DNA of 27,955 bases from a virus. The notes under the pieces were generated by a model. The model saw nothing but the letters and a program-made list of their open reading frames with translations, was not told the origin of the DNA and ran no database searches. The stretch covers positions 1 to 27,955 of the IMG/VR virus record IMGVR_UViG_3300028864_000080; one strand, written 5' to 3'. Positions 15,906-24,607 of the stretch are shown here, piece by piece. Every line of letters starts with the position of its first letter. The first letter of the stretch is position 1. A program made the position numbers and the translations under genes.

Positions 15906-17399
15906 TTAAGCTCTACGCATAATGAAAGATGTAGTAGCATTCAAGATATTAATACCCTGTGAAGTAATAACTTCATAAGATGCAACATCCTTAGTATCAC
16001 TTAAGATATTACCTTGACTAGCACCCCATTCAGCAGGTAGTTCAGCCATACCTTTATATATACCCATCTTAAATTCACGACCTTGTTCGTAAACCATTTG
16101 AATATTACGAGAATCACCAAAGTCATCATTAGCAACGAGTGAGTGATCAAGACATACAGCAGTATATGAATCATATGGTAAACCATCAATAGTATCACCA
16201 TTCTTTTTCTGTAATTCAGCAACAGAACCTTCATCAAACATATTAACCACTTTGACAGTAAATATAGTACCATCTAAAAGTTTGTAACGATTAAAATAAG
16301 CACCATAAGAAAGATAACCATCAGTTCCATTACCAATAACTTTATCTCCAAGAGATTGAAAATAGTTATTAAATTTAGAATCACGTTCTAATGATTTACT
16401 AAATTCACGAGCAAATCCTTTACCACAATAAAGTACTTTTTCACCTTTAGAATCACCAATACGATTACTATTAACATGATCATGAATCATATCAAGTAAT
16501 GAACGAGTAAAGTTAGAATAACTAAAATCATTACCAGCAGCTTCTAACTGTTCGAAAACTCCTGCACCACGTGGAATAGGTTCATTTGATTGAGGATCTT
16601 TCAAAGTAACATTACCATTAATATCACGATTATAACGAGAACGCCATAAATCTTCTTCTAACAGTTGTTTACGTTGAAGTTCCCATTTCTTCATCTGATA
16701 AGGTATCCACTTGTTATATTTGTGAATAGTGCCATTTTCATCTTTAATATCAAATTCTATATCCAATACTTTATTAGAGATGTTACCTGCAATATTCTGA
16801 GAAAAACGATGAAAACCAAACTGATTAGTAGCTTCATTAAATGAAGATTTATTATCACGAGTACCATCAGATTTACTAGCAGCAATTGTAGGAGCTTGTA
16901 ATGCCCAAAATTTACCAGCAGCAAAATTAGCAACATCAATACCTACACCCGTTTGTGATACAAAAGTATATTGATAAGTACCACGACCAGTAGGAACACC
17001 TTCCGTTTGTACACGAACTAATGAACGACCATCAGGAGCAACAGCACCATATTGATATGGAAACCAATTATCTTGCATTTCTACAATAATTGCTCCACCA
17101 TTTGAACCAACTAATCCATTAACAGCAGTTGTAACTAATCGTTTAATTGGAGATGTAAGTTTTTCACGACCTATAATTTTCCATTTATACTGTGTATCAG
17201 CACCATTTAAAGGACGTTTATTAATCTGTCCCATCTGACCTTCTGTCATAGTAAGTAAAGGAAACTTATCACTATCATGTCCCCAAAGATGTGTGAATGC
17301 TTGATTAAGAGTAGGAGCATTCATTAATTTAAAATTCAAAAGAGTATTTTCATCATTATACGTTGATGAATCATACTGTACACTTCCAATTTCCCTCAT
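15906..17399 (-). CDS. Major capsid protein (crAss-like, HK97-type fold)
   Basis: A 497-residue protein beginning MREIGSVQYDSSTYNDENTLLNFKLMNAPTLNQAFTHLWG and ending ILNATTSFIMRRA. Length, start and internal phrases such as GRSLVRVQTEGVPTGRGTYQYTFV, KKWELQRKQLLEEDLWRSRYN, VLYCGKGFAREFS and DSYTAVCLDHSLV match what I know of crAss-like MCPs, which adopt an HK97 fold and form the icosahedral shell. Codons are clearly less AT-biased than in the surrounding genes (more C-ending codons and CGT/CGA Arg), as expected for a highly expressed virion gene. It follows the scaffold-like gene after 45 nt and precedes other head genes. The leader contains an AT-rich palindrome (17425-17446). No N-terminal prohead propeptide is obvious. 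Confidence 0.85.
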   Translation of the reverse strand: MREIGSVQYDSSTYNDENTLLNFKLMNAPTLNQAFTHLWGHDSDKFPLLTMTEGQMGQINKRPLNGADTQYKWKIIGREKLTSPIKRLVTTAVNGLVGSNGGAIIVEMQDNWFPYQYGAVAPDGRSLVRVQTEGVPTGRGTYQYTFVSQTGVGIDVANFAAGKFWALQAPTIAASKSDGTRDNKSSFNEATNQFGFHRFSQNIAGNISNKVLDIEFDIKDENGTIHKYNKWIPYQMKKWELQRKQLLEEDLWRSRYNRDINGNVTLKDPQSNEPIPRGAGVFEQLEAAGNDFSYSNFTRSLLDMIHDHVNSNRIGDSKGEKVLYCGKGFAREFSKSLERDSKFNNYFQSLGDKVIGNGTDGYLSYGAYFNRYKLLDGTIFTVKVVNMFDEGSVAELQKKNGDTIDGLPYDSYTAVCLDHSLVANDDFGDSRNIQMVYEQGREFKMGIYKGMAELPAEWGASQGNILSDTKDVASYEVITSQGINILNATTSFIMRRA

Positions 17400-17424
17400 T
17401 GTTGTAAGTTTTTAATTGTTATAA

Positions 17425-17446
17425 AAAGTAATAATATTATTACTTT
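17425..17446. promoter_or_regulatory. 22-bp perfect palindrome in the MCP leader
   Basis: AAAGTAATAAT / ATTATTACTTT forms a perfect 22-bp palindrome between the scaffold-like gene stop (17445, overlapping it by 2 nt) and the MCP start at 17399. In RNA it would be a short AT hairpin, 26 nt upstream of the MCP ATG. It may protect the abundant MCP mRNA 5' end, mark an mRNA processing point, or be chance. Confidence 0.3.
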
Positions 17447-18773
17447 ATTTGATTATAATTTGAGCAGTACCTTTACGAACTTGCTCTTCTATATTAGTTG
17501 CAGGTTTAGATGAAACAGGTTTACCATTAGTCATTTTAATAATAGACTTAGCATTTTTAAGACGTATAACATTAGTAAGAGTTTGTTCTAATGAAGAAAT
17601 ATCTCCACCAGTAATATTCTTAATACCTTGAATAAGAAATTGATTAGTATCAGCTAATCTATTATCTTCATCAATTTGTGCTTGTGTCTTATAACCGTTA
17701 TTTGTTTCTATATCATTATAGAAGTATGCAAATAAATCTTGTCGTGTAACACGAGTAGGTTTACCATTAACCTCTACTTTTAAACCTTCTTTAGGAAGTA
17801 ATAGATTTCCTATTTGACCAGTTTTAATAATTTTATCATATAAAGAATCTTTAACACCTAAATCAATAAGTTGTCCTTTATTATCAACAGCAGCACCATA
17901 ATAATTATTTATAACTTGTTGTTGTTGACGTTGAGATTCTTTTTGAATAAGTAATGTTTCTTTATCTTTTATAGCTTTATTAGTCTTAAGTTCTTCTAAA
18001 GCCTCAAGAGCATCAACTCTTAAAGTTTCATCATTCTCAGAAAGTTTAATAAGTCTATCAATAGTTTTAGAATCATTACCAATTGCTTCATAATGATCTC
18101 TAAGAATTGTTTTTAAAACATCAGGAGTAGTTGTTTCATTAATAGTAATTGAATTATAATCTGTCTGTTTAACATAACCTTCTAAACTACCATGTTTAGA
18201 TTTATATGAATACATTTCTGCTAAGTCAGGATTATCACCAAATAAACTATCAATAGCCTCAGTTTGTCCTTGTTGATAAAATTTGTTTTTTACGTAAACT
18301 TCTCTTTCAGCTAAACCTTCAACACCATCTTTAAATAAAACTGGTTGACCGGCGTCATCTAAAAGATCAATTCCCGATACTTGTGAAATTAGTTGATGTA
18401 TATCATCAACAATAGGAGTTTTATCATCTTCAGTTGAACTAGTAGCTATCTGTTCAGCTGTATAAACAATGACTCCATCTTTAGTGGCATTACCATCAAC
18501 ATCAAGAATATAATCAGAAATACCATTACCATCTTCAATTTGAACTACAGTTCCACTAGTGCCATTAGAAGGAGTTGGTTCAGGAGTTTGATTAGGAGTT
18601 GGTATATTTTCTGGAGCAGGAGGAGTTTCAATAGGATTTATAATAGGTATTGTAGGTTTAACGCCTTCAGTTTTAATTGGAGTTAAACCTTCTATTATTA
18701 TATCACTACCACCATTACCATTATCAGGATTAGCTTCTTCACATTTAGGATTATTAAAATAATTGAATTTCAT
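17445..18773 (-). CDS. Scaffold-like protein between portal and MCP
   Basis: A 442-residue acidic protein. The first 75 residues are disordered and Pro/Gly/Asn-rich (GNGGSDIIIEGLTPIKTEG; IETPPAPENIPTPNQTPEPT). The middle has acidic helices (DDIHQLISQVSGIDLLDD; AEREVYVKNKFYQQGQTEA; LIKLSENDETLRVDALEALE), and a coiled-coil-like stretch lies at about 270-300 (KDKETLLIQKESQRQQQQV). A basic C-terminus follows (KSIIKMTNGK; EEQVRKGTAQIIIK). A large helical, acidic protein with disordered N-terminus and basic C-terminus directly between portal and MCP is the usual position and style of a phage scaffolding protein, whose C-terminus binds the capsid. No protease motif is seen, so the scaffold, if that is what it is, may leave intact or remain inside the virion. 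Position and architecture support the call; no family-level match is claimed. Confidence 0.55.
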   Translation of the reverse strand: MKFNYFNNPKCEEANPDNGNGGSDIIIEGLTPIKTEGVKPTIPIINPIETPPAPENIPTPNQTPEPTPSNGTSGTVVQIEDGNGISDYILDVDGNATKDGVIVYTAEQIATSSTEDDKTPIVDDIHQLISQVSGIDLLDDAGQPVLFKDGVEGLAEREVYVKNKFYQQGQTEAIDSLFGDNPDLAEMYSYKSKHGSLEGYVKQTDYNSITINETTTPDVLKTILRDHYEAIGNDSKTIDRLIKLSENDETLRVDALEALEELKTNKAIKDKETLLIQKESQRQQQQVINNYYGAAVDNKGQLIDLGVKDSLYDKIIKTGQIGNLLLPKEGLKVEVNGKPTRVTRQDLFAYFYNDIETNNGYKTQAQIDEDNRLADTNQFLIQGIKNITGGDISSLEQTLTNVIRLKNAKSIIKMTNGKPVSSKPATNIEEQVRKGTAQIIIK

Positions 18774-18822
18774 AACATTTTACTTTAGTATAAGTTTATA
18801 ATGTAAAAATAGTTATAGTTTT

Positions 18823-18847
18823 ATACATATACAATTATTATATGTAT
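18823..18847. other. AT hairpin in the portal-scaffold gap
   Basis: A 9-bp perfect stem (ATACATATA at 18823-18831, TATATGTAT at 18839-18847) with a 7-nt loop lies in the 85-nt gap after the portal gene. It is followed on the sense strand by AAAACTATAAC, without a T tract, so termination is unlikely. It could be an mRNA processing or stability element. Confidence 0.25.
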
Positions 18848-18858
18848 GTATTTAAGTA

Positions 18859-21264
18859 TTACTTATTACTTGATGGTTTCTTCTGTGCAAGATTATCTGC
18901 ATGTTTCTTTTTCTCAAATTCAAATTTAGCACGAGCTAAAGAAAGAACTTCTTGTTGTTGTTGATTCCTATTAATAGCTTCACCATAAGTTTCATTTTCA
19001 TCAATATAACCATTACCATTAGTATCAACTTTTAAACGTTGTTCCCAAACAAGTAATAGACCTTCTTGTTTAATAAGTTCTAATTCTTTTTTACCGTCAT
19101 TTTCTAATTGAATTTTTTGAATTTCAAAATCTCTAGTATCTTTAATACCTTGTTGTTTCATTGCTTCAATTTGTTGAGCAGATTGTTGTTTAGAAAGTTC
19201 CATTTGTTGTTCATAAACTTTCTTAGCTTTAGCAGCATCTTCAACTTTAGATTTAAGTACTTGAAGATTATCATTCATAATAGCTTCTGTAGCTAATTCA
19301 ACATCTCCATTTTGAGAAGCACTAAAAGCTACATCTTTCATAGCTTTAAGTTTTTCATCAAGCAATCTACTATTACCAACATTAATACCAATGTTAAGTG
19401 CAAAATGTTCTAAAGGATCAACTTCAATATATTTACTTTCATTAGTTGATTCATCTACATAACTACCTTGCTTACCATTAGCCCAAGCTATTTTACTATA
19501 ATCATAATTAGCTAGATAATCACTACTACGAAATAGATTAAACATTTCAAGTGACCAATTACCACTAATAGAAGATTGAGCAAGACTTTGTTCAGTAACA
19601 GACTTTCCTTGATAAGCTGCCTGATTCCCCATTCTGCTGGGTGTCATATTTGCCACTTCCCAGGCATCTAGTTTGAGTTTATCTAATAAGCCGGACAATG
19701 TATTAATATAATTGTACGTTGCCGTAGTAGCCACTTCCTTCATTGCTTGCAAGGCATTCACATTAGTAGTTGCATCATTAATAACTAAAGTACTTTCAGC
19801 ATTCATATTAGCAAGACGTTCCTCTGTAGACATTTCAGGATCATCACTAAGAGCACTTTGAGGAATAATTAAAATAGATTTCCATTTATTAATAGCACGT
19901 TCTATTTGATAATGATATATTCTAGCAAGAGCAATATATGGAACCATCCTAAAAGGAATAGGTTTAGGACTACTATCAGCATGAATATAACTCATGCCAT
20001 TATAAGGAGATTTACAAACATTTAAATTAGTAAAATTTTCTCTTTGAATATCAATAGGTCTAACTTTAGTATAAACACTTTCAAAATTATTAGAACCTTG
20101 AGAATAACCAATAATTTCACCTTCATATAATTGTTGTAACCAATCTACTTTAATACTAATATCTCCATTAGTAAGATCTAATTCATAATTTTCATCTACT
20201 ATAGTTTCTTGTATTTCACCAACTATATTTTGATAAGTTAGATATCCAACTTTAACTTCAGTTTTAAAAACATAATGTGCAATCTTAACATCATTAGTAT
20301 TTCCAAAACAACTATTATGAGTGATCATATCATTCATCATACTACTTTTAGTAATATAATCATCTTCTGTCATTCCTTGTTCAAGTAATCTACTTTTAAG
20401 TAAATTAGTAGTACCAGTTTCAACTGTGCGTTTCTCAGTAAAAGTTTTTAAATAAGCAATATCTGTAGGTTTTAAAAGTTCTGAATAAATATCTAATACT
20501 TGATATAAAGTTCTATTAAATATTCTAACTCCATATTCATCATCTTCAACATAATGATTACCACTAGGTACTCTATAATATTCAAGAGGAGAAACTATTT
20601 CAAATATAACATTTTCTTTATGTACTTTTCTATAAGTATAACATTCTTCTGTAGCCCACCAATAATAATATAATTGATTATATTTAAGTTTAGCATCAAT
20701 AACATTATTAAGAAGATCTAATCTACCTTGAGCATCTTCCGTACGTCTATCATTCCAAGTGTCAATATGATCTTTAAGTAATTGATCTAAATCAGGAGTT
20801 TCTTTAGATTGTTGTCCAGTTTCAATTGTTTTATTAAGTTCATTAATAATCATTTGTTGCATTACAGCAATTAATTTATCTCCATATTCTTTATTTCTAA
20901 AAAATATACTATTGGGATCATCAGTATAAACTTGATAATTATTATATGATGAAACAAATTCTCCAAGATATTTATCTTTAATAGGTTGTAACCAATCTAT
21001 CTCTCTAAGATCATCAAGTATAGATTCTTTAGTACTATCCTCTTTAAGACCATATGTCTTAAGAACATATTCATACATTTTCTTATCTATATAACCATTA
21101 GCCATATTTAAAAAATCAGCAGTACGAGTTTTATCATTACAAGATATAGCTAGTTGTACTACATAATCTGCCATAGATTTTGTCCATTTAGCAGATTGTT
21201 TAGTTTTAAAAGAAACTCTTTGATCAGGTAGAACATTGTTTAAATCAGTATTAAATCCTGCCAT
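18859..21264 (-). CDS. Portal protein
   Basis: An 801-residue protein directly after TerL (1-nt gap), the standard position for the portal. It has a helical N-terminus (QSAKWTKSMADYVVQLAIS), a large mixed core with aromatic phrases (YNQLYYYWWATEECYTYRKV; GVRIFNRTLYQVLDIYSELL), and RMVPYIALARIYHYQIERAINKWKSIL, which looks like part of the stem/wing helices. A long C-terminal coiled coil spans about residues 640-740 and 760-795. Portals of this type form the 12-mer DNA gate and carry a C-terminal helical barrel. Two oddities: the C-terminal part contains a perfect 12-residue EF-hand loop (DTNGNGYIDENE, 747-758), suggesting bound calcium. Residues about 498-551 are encoded by a clearly more GC-rich patch (19610-19770, with CCC, AGC, GGG, CTC, GTG codons). 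The frame is intact through the patch. The portal call is strong by context and architecture. Confidence 0.82.
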   Translation of the reverse strand: MAGFNTDLNNVLPDQRVSFKTKQSAKWTKSMADYVVQLAISCNDKTRTADFLNMANGYIDKKMYEYVLKTYGLKEDSTKESILDDLREIDWLQPIKDKYLGEFVSSYNNYQVYTDDPNSIFFRNKEYGDKLIAVMQQMIINELNKTIETGQQSKETPDLDQLLKDHIDTWNDRRTEDAQGRLDLLNNVIDAKLKYNQLYYYWWATEECYTYRKVHKENVIFEIVSPLEYYRVPSGNHYVEDDEYGVRIFNRTLYQVLDIYSELLKPTDIAYLKTFTEKRTVETGTTNLLKSRLLEQGMTEDDYITKSSMMNDMITHNSCFGNTNDVKIAHYVFKTEVKVGYLTYQNIVGEIQETIVDENYELDLTNGDISIKVDWLQQLYEGEIIGYSQGSNNFESVYTKVRPIDIQRENFTNLNVCKSPYNGMSYIHADSSPKPIPFRMVPYIALARIYHYQIERAINKWKSILIIPQSALSDDPEMSTEERLANMNAESTLVINDATTNVNALQAMKEVATTATYNYINTLSGLLDKLKLDAWEVANMTPSRMGNQAAYQGKSVTEQSLAQSSISGNWSLEMFNLFRSSDYLANYDYSKIAWANGKQGSYVDESTNESKYIEVDPLEHFALNIGINVGNSRLLDEKLKAMKDVAFSASQNGDVELATEAIMNDNLQVLKSKVEDAAKAKKVYEQQMELSKQQSAQQIEAMKQQGIKDTRDFEIQKIQLENDGKKELELIKQEGLLLVWEQRLKVDTNGNGYIDENETYGEAINRNQQQQEVLSLARAKFEFEKKKHADNLAQKKPSSNK

Positions 21265-21265
21265 A

Positions 21266-23638
21266 TTATTTACGTTTTAGTCGTTGAGCTAAAGATTGTT
21301 TATTAGTAGTATTTTTAAATAGATTTGCACGTTTAACAAATTCATCTTTTCTAAATTCATACATAGCAAGTAACATAGTAGATATTCTATCAAAATTTCC
21401 TGTATCTGTATATTTCTGAAATTCTAAACATAAAGGTAAAGAATAATTATCTTGTAACCTAATAATTATTTCTCCATCTATTGTATTACCTATGACTTCA
21501 TTATTAAAGTTTTTAATCATAGTTAAACCATTAAGTTTTTTATCTCCATCTCCAATAACCATACCATAACTAGTAGCAAGAGCTAATTGAATATTACTAC
21601 CATCATACCCCGAAGGATCTTTAAGTAGTTTATCTTGTACTTTCCATAATTTAAAATTAGGAATAGTTTCACCTCTATTAGATTCTACAAGTACTCCACA
21701 ATTCCAACGATAACATGCATCAAGCATTAATCTATCATTGTCTTTCATAGTATTTAAACGACCTGCATATTCTGCAACTAAACGTTTACCACCATAAGAC
21801 ACTCTAGTATTATCTCGCATCCATACTTGAAAAGAAAATAGAGAATGTTTATCTGTAATTTCAGTTCTAAGTTTATCTACACCATAAGGATCACATGTAA
21901 TGAAATATAAATCTTTAGGTACAACACCATTTTCATCTATAAATGGTTGATAGTATTCTCTAACACATCCATGCACATCAGTAGCATTAGTATGAGGAAC
22001 AGATAATATAAAATCATGCCAACCATCAGAGAATATATTTTGTCTAATACATTCATCTTTATCTAAAAATTTAGTTACTCCATCAATTTGTACATACCAA
22101 CCATCAGTATAAAATTTCTTAGTATGATCATTTTTTAAATCACTAACATGTATATTTAATGTAGGAGAAGCAAATAGATTTTCAGTAGTATTAATAAAAG
22201 CTTCGCTAGGTTTATTAGCACGTTGAGCACACCATATTATAAAATCATCATTAGCTTTAGATTTTTTAGCAATTGCTTTAGCTTTATTAAAACTAACTAT
22301 AGAACTAAATAATAAAGAATTACCATCCTTAATATAAGGTTCATAATTCCAAACATTAGGATGAAAGAATCCACATGTTTCATGACGTCTATCATCATCC
22401 CATATATTCTCAAAACAAATACCATTAATAGAAAGTGGATTATAAAATATAAATTCAAAATGTTCCCAATTAGAATTTTTAGTACCACCAGTACCCCATA
22501 TATTTAATCCTCCAACACTAAGTTCACCTGATTCATTATTAGACATTGTAACTTGAATGAACTCTTTAAGATGAGGACATTTACCAGCTTCATCAACATC
22601 TATGCTAATACCTTTTTTACCTACAGCAGCAGAAGTATTATGACCAATAGCATAAGATAATAATTGACTTTGATTACCAAAAGATATATTACCTTTATTA
22701 CGAAGTTTATAACCTAGTTGAATACCATCCATTGCTTCACTAAGATAACCTCTATGCCAATAAGTTTTTGTTTCAAACCAATCGAAACATTGTTTAGCCA
22801 TATATGTAAGTGCTCCTCTATCAGTAAGATAATTAAGTAAATCAGCACAAAATATAATAGTTAAGTTATCAGTAAGATTTAAAGTATTAGCTGCTTGATT
22901 ACCACGTTTATAAGAATACCCTTTACGACGAGCTTTAGCAATTGTATTATTAAAATTATTAATAGCAGTAAATTTAAAAACTTTATATGCCCAATAATCA
23001 CCATCCCAAAATCTAGGAAATCCGGCAATAGTATTAACAGCATGTAATCCTTGAGAATCTAATTCCTTACGTTCTTGTTCATTAGCAGTACGTTCTATTC
23101 TACCATAATTAAGATATGAATAATGATCTCCTGTAATATGTATTTTTTCAATAAGTTCTTCTTGTCTAGCAGGAGTAGTTTTGGGGTTAAAGTATTCGAC
23201 TATATTCTTTCTAGGAAGTCTACATTTAGCAGTCATTCCAGCTTTTCGTCTATGTGTTTCTCTGCCCCAAAACTTTTTATATTCTATACTATTCTTATCA
23301 GCTAAAGTATATTCACCATGTTTAGTATAAAAATCTGCAACTCCTGTAAACAAATATGTATTAACAAATATAAAATTTATATCCATTAAAAAACCACCAC
23401 TATTACCAACTAAAAAATCATTATCTAAATCAATATATTCTTTATTAGTTTTAGGATTAATTGTATCTTTGACTCTAGGATAATTAGATTTATCTTCAAG
23501 TATATAATTGACAAATGGTATTGAATTATCTTTATCACTAGTATCATAATTCCAATTTTCTTTAATCCATTCATTACTCTTCGTCAACGATATAAGATTC
23601 AATTTCTCTATCTCCGTCCATACTTGGTCTATATTCAT
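21266..23638 (-). CDS. terL: Terminase large subunit (ATPase-nuclease)
   Basis: A 790-residue DNA-packaging motor. The ATPase domain has a deviant Walker A, ARRKGYSYK (236-244), typical of crAss-like and related TerL proteins, and a Walker B GISIDVDEAG (343-352, with Asp349/Glu350). A coupling-type phrase, GGLNIWGTGGTK, follows at 376-387. The C-terminal RNase H-like nuclease shows FITCDPYG (Asp583), LVESNRG (Glu652) and NFDRISTMLLA (Asp750), the expected acidic metal-binding triad. Length is large for TerL but normal for this phage group. The ATG at 23638 lies 65 nt inside the upstream gene in another frame. The next in-frame Met is residue 85, within folded sequence, so the early start is preferred. 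It cuts and pumps genomic DNA into the prohead through the portal encoded next. Confidence 0.93.
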   Translation of the reverse strand: MNIDQVWTEIEKLNLISLTKSNEWIKENWNYDTSDKDNSIPFVNYILEDKSNYPRVKDTINPKTNKEYIDLDNDFLVGNSGGFLMDINFIFVNTYLFTGVADFYTKHGEYTLADKNSIEYKKFWGRETHRRKAGMTAKCRLPRKNIVEYFNPKTTPARQEELIEKIHITGDHYSYLNYGRIERTANEQERKELDSQGLHAVNTIAGFPRFWDGDYWAYKVFKFTAINNFNNTIAKARRKGYSYKRGNQAANTLNLTDNLTIIFCADLLNYLTDRGALTYMAKQCFDWFETKTYWHRGYLSEAMDGIQLGYKLRNKGNISFGNQSQLLSYAIGHNTSAAVGKKGISIDVDEAGKCPHLKEFIQVTMSNNESGELSVGGLNIWGTGGTKNSNWEHFEFIFYNPLSINGICFENIWDDDRRHETCGFFHPNVWNYEPYIKDGNSLLFSSIVSFNKAKAIAKKSKANDDFIIWCAQRANKPSEAFINTTENLFASPTLNIHVSDLKNDHTKKFYTDGWYVQIDGVTKFLDKDECIRQNIFSDGWHDFILSVPHTNATDVHGCVREYYQPFIDENGVVPKDLYFITCDPYGVDKLRTEITDKHSLFSFQVWMRDNTRVSYGGKRLVAEYAGRLNTMKDNDRLMLDACYRWNCGVLVESNRGETIPNFKLWKVQDKLLKDPSGYDGSNIQLALATSYGMVIGDGDKKLNGLTMIKNFNNEVIGNTIDGEIIIRLQDNYSLPLCLEFQKYTDTGNFDRISTMLLAMYEFRKDEFVKRANLFKNTTNKQSLAQRLKRK

Positions 23639-24194
23639 TTGAACCTCTAATTACTTGTGAGTTATTGTTCTGTTTTTCTATAAGATTTTTAAGAGTATCA
23701 ATATCACCAGGAATACTTTTAATAGTTTTCATAACTTTAGAAACCATATCTGAAACATCAATAGCATTACCATCTTTATCTTTAAACTCATCACGTTCAA
23801 GATTATTTAAAGTATCAATATAATTCTCTAAACTTCTAGTAGAAATATTCAATGCTTTAGTAGCCATACTAACTAATCTATTAATACCATCAAATTCTAA
23901 ATCTTCTTTAACAAATTTAAGAATTTCTTTATGATTTAAAGGAACATGATAATCTCTAGGAAGTTTAGTTTGACTTAAGGCATATATATGAGAATCTTTA
24001 GCATTTAATCCATTCTTAATACAATATCCCGAAGGAGAAGTTAAATAATCAATATATTTAAAGTATTCTTTAGATAGATATTTAACTGTAGAAGTATCTT
24101 GTTGATATACTTTAGCTAGTAAAGGATATTTCAATAGCTCTTGCAGATTAAGAACTAAATTATCTGTATTGTCTATATACCATATATGTATCAT
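23574..24194 (-). CDS. Candidate small terminase subunit / terminase-associated protein
   Basis: A 206-residue protein just upstream of, and overlapping, terL. The N-terminal half is mixed, with hydrophobic and aromatic residues (IHIWYIDNTDNLVLNLQELLKYPLLAKVYQQD; YFKYIDYLTSPSGYCIKNG). The second half is helical (LNHKEILKFVKEDLEFDGINRLVSMATKALN; MVSKVMKTIKSIPGDIDTLKNLIEKQNNN), suggesting oligomerisation, and the tail is acidic (DGDREIESYIVDEE). No helix-turn-helix is certain. Position immediately before terL is the usual place of a small terminase, which selects viral DNA. It starts with an ATGA overlap with the HExxH gene and ends 65 nt into terL, so the three genes are translationally linked. 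The small-terminase role is inferred from context, not from a recognised motif. Confidence 0.5.
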   Translation of the reverse strand: MIHIWYIDNTDNLVLNLQELLKYPLLAKVYQQDTSTVKYLSKEYFKYIDYLTSPSGYCIKNGLNAKDSHIYALSQTKLPRDYHVPLNHKEILKFVKEDLEFDGINRLVSMATKALNISTRSLENYIDTLNNLERDEFKDKDGNAIDVSDMVSKVMKTIKSIPGDIDTLKNLIEKQNNNSQVIRGSNEYRPSMDGDREIESYIVDEE

Positions 24195-24565
24195 ACAAGT
24201 ATTTCATTATATTGTTTAATTGCTTTCTCAACTTCACTAAATAAATATTCCATTAGATAAGCATTATTTTCATCACCAAAATTAGTTTGTCCAATATGTT
24301 CATATAAACGTTGAACTAAATGTATAAGTTCATGAACTATTAATTTACCATTAGGAACTTCTTCAAAAGCAACTATTAAAGAATATACATTAAGTTCTTT
24401 ATGTATAATTCCTCTATATACTTTAGCATCAGATTGATCCCAATTATCATCAGTCATCAATCTATCACCATCATTAATAAATTGATTAAGTGTTTCATGA
24501 ATATCTTCACCTATATGAATATATAATTCTATAGGATATATATGTTGATCTATTTTATATAACAT
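24191..24565 (-). CDS. Small HExxH putative zinc-metallopeptidase
   Basis: A 124-residue protein. The motif IVHELIHLVQ (His78, Glu79, His82) fits a zinc-binding HExxH helix, and the downstream acidic helix GDENNAYLMEYLFSEVEKA offers a third ligand (Glu99 or Glu106). It resembles the minimal zincin core of small phage and anti-repressor peptidases. There is no signal peptide, so it would act in the cell or in the virion. It is the first gene of the set HExxH - small terminase - terL and is preceded by repeat copy B, 43 nt upstream of its start. It overlaps the next gene as ATGA. A prohead or host-protein protease is possible; a non-catalytic role is not excluded. The motif is seen; activity is inferred. 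Confidence 0.6.
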   Translation of the reverse strand: MLYKIDQHIYPIELYIHIGEDIHETLNQFINDGDRLMTDDNWDQSDAKVYRGIIHKELNVYSLIVAFEEVPNGKLIVHELIHLVQRLYEHIGQTNFGDENNAYLMEYLFSEVEKAIKQYNEILV

Positions 24566-24607
24566 AATATGTTTAAATTTATTTGATCAATTCTGTCGAG
24601 TATGATA

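Noticed and set aside
16001-16273. Minus-strand frames inside the MCP (16001-16273, 16757-16939) and TerL (22297-22488) genes.
   Set aside because: They are shifted-frame readings of strong genes, with Leu/Ile/Met/Val-rich nonsense composition and no independent spacing evidence.
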